Program-made: the position numbers and the translations under genes
Origin: Halocaridina rubra
Taxonomy: Eukaryota; Arthropoda; Malacostraca; Decapoda; Atyidae
NCBI GenBank assembly: GCA_037179515.1
Contig: JAXCGZ010002394.1
Location: forward strand, 20,001-32,500
Direction of reading: 5' to 3'
DNA length: 12,500 nt
Shown here: piece by piece, positions 8,001 to 12,500 of the stretch
Numbering within the stretch: position 1 is the stretch's first letter
Layout: the number at the start of each line of letters is the position of its first letter
The notes under the pieces: model-generated
The model's database searches: none
What the model was told of the DNA's origin: nothing
Seen by the model: the letters and a program-made list of their open reading frames with translations, nothing else

Positions 8001-9659
8001 TTGTTAGCTACTGCACTACCTACAGCAACCATACAACTGTCTGGTGGTGGTTTGGGAAGAATCACAGGTGGTTATCTTGACATAGGTTCACAACGCACTT
8101 TCATTCAGAGAGATCTTGCTGATGAACTTAAATTACCTGTTATAGATCATGTTGCTTTTGATAGCGAAGTTAAACATTTGTATTGCAATGTAGTAAAAGT
8201 TCAAGTTCGTTTGGGTTGTACCCGTGTGACACTTCGAGCACTCACCCACGACAGTGTAAACACTTGCATACATACCCCAGGTCTTGTTAGAGTTGCCAAC
8301 ATGTTACGATCTCACAACATTAAACTTGCCGATAATTATAAGAATGATGTTGTAGCAGGTATTGGGTTAATAATTGGGGAAGATAATTATAGTAAGTTTG
8401 TCAGTTCTCAACACAAGTGTGCTAACATACAACTACTTTCCCGTAGTGCTGGGTCAATAATTTTTGGACCGTTACCTCAGTGGGCTTCTCAGTTGGTGGA
8501 TCACACTGATCAGTCTATGCATATGTGTCATACAGTATGTGCGCATATATGTACACCTGTTATAGAAACAGAGTTTGACCAGATTTCCAATCTATGGAAA
8601 CTGGATACAATAGGTATTGTTCCTGAGACTTATTCTCCTGAGGAGAAATTGACGTTAGAGAAGTTTGATTCCAGTATACAGTATGATGTAGACACACATC
8701 AATACTCTGTAGATTTACCTTTTAAGTCAGACTTGCTGCGTCCATCTTTAGGCTATTGGAAAGCATTTGGACAACTCATATCTCTTAAACGTGTCATGGA
8801 GCACAACCCAAAGCTGTTTGAACAATATAATTGTATATTCTCTAACTATCTTTCTCTCAATTTTATAGAGCCAGCAAATGAACAGTTACATGGCCATTAT
8901 CTTCCATACCATGGAGTTCGGAAAGATTCCTCTACCATTCCCCTACGCATTGTATTTAATGCATCCAGTCGTCAGTCATTAGAAGAGTTATCATTGAATT
9001 CTTGTTTGCTTACTGGTCCATCATTGACCAGCAAACTCATGGATCACCTAATAGGTTTTCGAACTAACCCCTTTGCTTATATATCAGACATTTCGAAAGC
9101 CTTTCTCAGAATTGGAATTAATGAACATCATCGTGATTTTACCAAATTTCTTTGGTTTAAAGACGCTACCCTACAGGAAGTAGATACTTATCGTTTTAAA
9201 GTAGTTTTATTTGGTGCAACATGTAGCCCATTCCTGTTGCAACGTACTCTTATTCATCACTTACAGACTCACACCAATCCTTTGGCTGAACATTTTATAC
9301 CTAATTTTTATATGGATAACTTTTCCCGCACCTACTATTCTGTAGAACAAATGTTTAATGAATACCCTATTATTAATGAAATTCTTTTAGATGGAAAAAT
9401 GCCACTTCGGACATGGCTTAGCAATGTTTCTCGTTTCAACTCGCCAATTGATGCAGATGTCTCAGAGCAAAGTGTTAATGTTCTTGGCTTAAAATGGAAT
9501 ATTGTAAATGATGTCCTCTCTGTTAAACCTAGTAGTCAGATTGAACGGTATCTTGAACAGGGTAATGTTTTTTCAATGAACCAAAGAGCTCACCAAAGCA
9601 TGAATGTCTTAGTAAAAGAAAGGTGGTATCATTGGTTTCTTCCTTGTTTGATCCTTTAG
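8001..9659 (+). pseudogene. pol: BEL/Pao protease and reverse transcriptase
   Basis: The open frame can be followed back to about 7908 except for a stop at 7953-7955, and no native ATG exists. The N-terminal aspartic protease (DUF1758 type) shows LDIGSQRTFI (residues 26-35), where the catalytic DSG/DTG has become DIG. The RT then shows a FWKLD-like WKLDTIGI entry (about 199), PLRIVFNASS, motif A SDISKAFLRI (Asp at 9087-9089), FGATCSPFLL, and the active-site box at 9309-9320. That box reads YMDN instead of YVDD, losing one metal-binding Asp. VNVLGLKWN marks the start of the Pao-specific connection. After about 9605 the frame is wrong and stops at 9657. Both enzymes look inactive by residue as well as by frame. 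Confidence 0.85.
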
Positions 9660-9886
9660 GATTTACTAATCCATTAATCATTAGAGCTAAGATTTTTATC
9701 CAAAAGCTATGGAGTTTGAAACTTTCTTGGGACACTCCTCTTGAAAGGGAGTTGTGTGTTGAGTTTTATGAAATATGCAAAAATATTTCTAAGGCTCCTA
9801 ATTTGAATTTTCCACGCTTTGCAATTATACCAGGTAAATGTGAATTACATGTATTTTCAGATACTTCCAAGAGAGCGTATGGTTAG
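9623..9886 (+). pseudogene. pol: BEL/Pao connection region (Peptidase_A17) to RNase H start
   Basis: This piece continues the previous protein one frame over. VSSLFDPLGF, PLIIRAKIFIQKLW and a W.L.WD block are the conserved Pao connection, also called the A17 domain. PRFAIIPGKCELHVFSDTSKRAYG then opens RNase H, with the first catalytic Asp in FSDTS. TAG at 9884-9886 follows AYG directly. In relatives some 20 residues separate AYG from the KSRVAP motif, but here only a handful do, so a short deletion is likely at this point. Confidence 0.75.
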
Positions 9887-10510
9887 GCATCATGTTTGAT
9901 ATTATCAAAATCTAGAGTAGCTCCTGTCAAGGAACTTACTATCCCTAAGCTGGAGCTCACAGCCTTGAATTTTGCTAGTAAATTTGCCTCCTCTTTAATA
10001 CAAGTTAGTAGTCTCGGGTTTGTTTCTTGCACATTATGGTCAGACAGTCTAGTGTCCATATCATGGGTTAATAATAACAAAAGTACTGATGTGTATGTGC
10101 GCAATCACGTTAGCGAGATCAGAGAGAGAAATTGGAAAATTAGTTATGTTCCCAACAAAGACAACCCTGCAGATATGCTTACACGGGGAATCACTTTCAG
10201 TCAATTATGTAACTCTAGCTTATGGATGTTTGGTCCTGATTGGATTACTAATCTCTCAGACTATCCTCATCAACCTGACGTTGAGATAGAAAATGTTGCT
10301 GTTAGTGAACTTTTAGTTGAGCCAATAGCAGTAGAACCAGTCGTTCCCTGTTTGGACGTATCTCAATATTCATCTCTACCTAAGATTGTAAGAATTATTC
10401 AGATTGTGATAAATTTTGTTCAGAGTTTAAAGAGAAAAGTTACTGTATCATTGTCACCATTACATTTACTAGTTAAGTTTGCTCAGCAAGAGCATTATCC
10501 TACACTGTGA
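9887..10510 (+). pseudogene. pol: BEL/Pao RNase H and linker to integrase
   Basis: In the same frame after the TAG, the sequence has LSKSRVAPVKEL, PKLELTAL (catalytic Glu), LWSDSLVSISWV (second Asp) and YVPNKDNPADMLTRG (final Asp). All four acidic RNase H residues, counting the one in FSDTS upstream, are therefore present. This domain removes the RNA strand of the RNA/DNA hybrid. W.FGPDWI and a variable Glu/Val-rich linker follow toward the integrase. The frame is closed by TGA at 10508-10510, but the same frame continues with sensible sequence afterwards, so this is a simple nonsense mutation. Confidence 0.78.
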
Positions 10511-10942
10511 CAGTATTTAAGTGATAGTAATTCGTACCATGTGTCAAGTGACATAGTCAATTTTGTAAATCAACTGAGTTTATATCTAGATTCTAATAAC
10601 TTGATAAGGACATGTGGACGTTTGAAAAATGTATCAATGTCTGATAGCATGAAAAGACATATCCCCCTACCCCCAAAGAGTGCCTTAACTAAATTGTTGA
10701 TTCAACAGTGTCATGAAAAAAATCACCATGCAGGTGTTAACACTGTCATTATGCAATTGAGAGAAAATTTTTGGTTACCCCAAGCAAGACGACACATCAA
10801 AACTGTCGTTCATTCTTGCATGCATTGTAGGAAATTGCTTTGTGTTCCTCTTACACTACCCTCAGCACCTCCCTTACCTGCTGAAAGGGTGACATTTAGT
10901 AGGCCATTCCAGTGTTGGTGTCGACATGACCGGCACTTATGA
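10511..10942 (+). pseudogene. pol: BEL/Pao integrase N-terminal H2C2 zinc-binding domain
   Basis: The frame continues from the RNase H linker across the TGA. After LIRTCGRLKN and IPLPPKS comes the integrase zinc finger: CHEKNHHAGVNTVIMQL, FWLPQARRHIK and CMHCRK, giving the two His and two Cys of the H2C2 (integrase zinc-binding) family. A LPAERV..SRPFQ block leads into the catalytic core. The core continues one frame over from 10914, so the last ten or so residues here (after RPFQ) are out-of-frame readthrough. Confidence 0.78.
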
Positions 10943-11861
10943 AATTCATGAACAAGATCCTGATGAGGAAGTACCTATACGTAGTAAGGCCTATGTATGC
11001 TTATTTACTTGCACTGCCACTCGAGCCGTGCATTTAGAGCTTCTCCATACTTTGACCACCTCTGAATTCCTTCTTGCCTTTAGACGTTTTTGTCCATTCC
11101 ATTCCGTTCCAGAGATGATCATTAGTGATCATGGTACAAATTTTCAAGGGTGTGAAAATTTTCTTAGACGAATTAGTGATGAACTAGAGGTTTTAGATCA
11201 TTTGAAAGGTTTGTATCTTAAATGGAAATTCATAACCCAGCGTTCGCCATGGGAGGGCGAATTTTATGAACGGTTGATAGGGGTAGTAAAAACCTCCTTG
11301 AACAAGTCTATCTGTAATAAAAAACTTAGTTTTATTGAGTTACAAACGGTCTTGTGTGAGATATGTACTATTGTAAATTCCAGACCTTTAACTTACATTT
11401 CAGATTCTCCTGATAGTGGATACTTAACTCCCAATCATCTGGTTTATGGGAGAAACATTGTAGTAGCACCCCCTCTGAATGAGTTTGTGGATGAGGACAT
11501 TCCTTATTTAGAAAATGACCAACTTAGAGTTCAGTACTCCGTTCTTTCAGCAGTATTGAAAAAGTTTACTAAAGTATGGGTCAATATGTATTTAACTTCA
11601 TTAAGAGAAAGACATTATGGTAATAAAGAAAATTTTATTGAATGTCCTCTCAAAACTGGGGATATAGTTCTGATAGATCTAGACAATGCTCACCGTAATT
11701 TGTGGCCCATGGGACGAGTAGGTAAACTATTTTATGGGCATGATGGGCAAGTGAGAAGTTGTCAAGTAATGGCTAAAAATGTACTGTATGAACGTTCACT
11801 CACTAAGATTGCTCCTTTGGAAATTACTGCTGAGGAGAAAATCCCTGTTACAGATTCATAA
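10914..11861 (+). pseudogene. pol: BEL/Pao integrase catalytic core plus DUF5641
   Basis: Integrase joins the element's cDNA ends to host DNA. VGVDMTG carries the first Asp (10923-10925), one codon before the first ATG, so the ATG at 10926 is not a real start. The second Asp is in IISDHGTNF (11127-11129) and the Glu in EFYERLIG (11268-11270), with 46 residues between them. The DDE triad is therefore intact. NSRPLTYIS and LTPNHLVYGR follow, as in BEL integrases. The C-terminal DUF5641 domain spans about 200-295: W..MYLTSLRERH, LKTGDIVLI and WPMGRVGKLFYGHDG. TAA at 11859 stops the frame about 33 codons before the likely native end. Confidence 0.85.
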
Positions 11862-11960
11862 ACAGAAAGTGAACTGCCTCTCAGGCAGAGGCCACTTAGA
11901 AAGGCTGCAATCAGTGCTAATGAAAAACGGAAAGTATTAATAGAAAAAGATTTTTTGTAG
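11862..11960 (+). pseudogene. Pol C-terminal tail after premature stop
   Basis: The integrase frame continues past TAA 11859-11861 with a basic tail, including LPLRQRPLRKAAISANEKRK, and ends at TAG 11958-11960. Basic RP.RKAA..-type tails are common at the end of BEL polyproteins, so the TAA looks like a nonsense mutation and the TAG like the original end. Confidence 0.6.
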
Positions 11961-12108
11961 TTTATTTCCAGTTGAAATACCACTAATACTTGATTGATAA
12001 TTACAAGTTTGGCAAATTTATGTATGCTATTTTCAATGTTTTGTACTTATGATTTTTAGATGCATTAGCAGTGCATCACTGTATTCCATTAATGACCTAA
12101 CCTTTGTT
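11961..12108. other. Short non-coding stretch between pol and the polypurine tract
   Basis: This AT-rich sequence has no reading frame homologous to anything recognisable and no room for an envelope gene. Confidence 0.5.
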
Positions 12109-12117
12109 GGGGGAGAG
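12109..12117 (+). promoter_or_regulatory. Polypurine tract
   Basis: GGGGGAGAG is a run of purines directly before a TGT, about 150 bases after the pol end. That is the expected place for the plus-strand primer of an LTR element. The purine run at 12309-12320 (ending AAAAGGGGGA) is an alternative but is not followed by TG. Confidence 0.6.
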
Positions 12118-12145
12118 TGTCCTGAAAAGTTCAGGCCAAAAGGTA

Positions 12146-12153
12146 TGACGTCA
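12146..12153. promoter_or_regulatory. CRE-like site in the 3' LTR
   Basis: TGACGTCA is the perfect palindromic cAMP-response element bound by CREB/ATF factors. It lies 29 bases into the putative LTR, where U3 promoter sites occur. An eight-base match can arise by chance, and function is not shown. Confidence 0.3.
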
Positions 12154-12197
12154 CAGAGAACCCTTAGTTTTGGTTGTGCTTTCTCCATCCCAATGAA

Positions 12198-12207
12198 AAT
12201 AAATAAA
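12198..12207 (+). terminator. Overlapping polyadenylation signals
   Basis: Two overlapping AATAAA hexamers (12198-12203 and 12202-12207) lie 80 bases into the putative 3' LTR. They could serve as the element's poly(A) signal, but AT-rich sequence makes chance matches common. Confidence 0.35.
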
Positions 12208-12500
12208 ATGGTTCCGGAGATGTACATTTGCTTGTTTATATTTATTCAATTTTCTATTTTTGTAATCTGACTCCCTTGCTCTTATTATCTAATTTTTTTT
12301 TATAAAAAATAAAAGGGGGATACTACTTATTTTGTATGCAGACAATGGTTTTTTTTGTTTGTTTTGTTCGTATTTTGATCATGACTTCGTCGCTGAATAT
12401 TATGTGTATCTATATTTTGTATTTATAAACTGTTTAGATTTCAGTAGTTTATTGTAAGGGAGCCACACAGATTTAACAGTTTCTAGCTTGGTAAGGTAAT

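Larger units (their letters stand above)
5818..12500 (+). mobile_element. BEL/Pao LTR retrotransposon, degenerate
   Basis: The order LTR end, PBS, gag, PR, RT, RNase H, IN, PPT, LTR start matches the BEL/Pao family, where protease and RT precede RNase H and integrase and gag carries a DUF1759 domain. The copy is inactive. There are frame changes near 7500-7545, 7626, 7900, 9605 and 10910, and in-frame stops at 7953, 9884, 10508 and 11859. No envelope-like frame is present. The 3' LTR runs off the window and the 5' LTR's own start is not identified, so overall length and LTR identity cannot be judged. Confidence 0.88.
12118..12500 (+). repeat. Putative 3' LTR, 5' part, running off the window
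   Basis: It starts TGTCCTGAAAAGTTCAGGCC right after the polypurine tract. A small perfect inverted repeat, CCTGAA/TTCAGG, lies at the very start. A TGACGTCA site (12146-12153) and overlapping AATAAA signals (12198-12207) lie inside. No matching sequence is found upstream of the 5' primer-binding site within this window. The LTR is therefore either longer than what is visible or the 5' LTR is truncated. Confidence 0.5.

Noticed and set aside
12033..12270. Open frames of 64 and 73 codons on opposite strands
   Set aside because: They lie across the polypurine tract and LTR start, overlap each other, and resemble no protein family; an envelope gene would be longer with signal and membrane segments.
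12299..12320. Second purine-rich run as alternative polypurine tract
   Set aside because: It is followed by TACTAC rather than a TG LTR start and lies farther from the pol end than the tract at 12109.

Overview
The window is repeat-dense, AT-rich metazoan DNA with no host gene that I can support. Almost everything recognisable is transposon sequence: a BEL/Pao LTR retrotransposon, a CR1-type LINE, and several pieces of Tigger/pogo-like DNA transposons. This mixture, a spliced-looking Tigger first exon and long (TA)n tracts point to an invertebrate animal. A decapod or other crustacean is my best guess, but that guess is weak.

Left part, 1-2330. Bases 1-252 resemble the 3' end of the LTR that precedes the BEL element (about 5818-6074). 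At a TA inside that LTR piece sits a 641-bp MITE (253-893) with CAGTG...CACTG termini. Next come Tigger-like sequence, a 256-bp tandem duplication in which each copy carries a 28-codon transposase-like first exon, and a roughly 120-bp repeat present in several copies. There is also a large palindrome: two Tigger ends face each other across a TG/TA microsatellite of about 170 bp.

Middle, 2331-4948. A 5'-truncated CR1-like LINE holds the end of the endonuclease domain, the reverse transcriptase and the C-terminal region. It is broken by a probable linker deletion, one frameshift and a late stop. It lies between two same-orientation copies of the Tigger-derived repeat.

4949-6074. This is mostly non-coding AT-rich DNA. 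It holds a short minisatellite, recurring GTAGCCTAG motifs, and the putative 3' end of the BEL 5' LTR.

Right part, 6075-12500. A BEL/Pao element runs in order: primer-binding site (complementary to the 3' end of tRNA-Tyr), leader, gag with DUF1759 and zinc knuckles, protease, reverse transcriptase, RNase H, H2C2 zinc finger, DDE integrase, DUF5641, polypurine tract and the start of a 3' LTR. Gene order is complete but the copy is dead: it has several frameshifts and stops, the protease reads DIG instead of DSG/DTG, and the RT box reads YMDN. The integrase DDE triad and the RNase H acidic residues are still present. No envelope gene is seen.

I found no clearly new biological system. The most unusual structures are the palindrome around the TA microsatellite, the reciprocally damaged duplicated Tigger exon, and the LTR-like copy with a conserved hairpin at the left edge.
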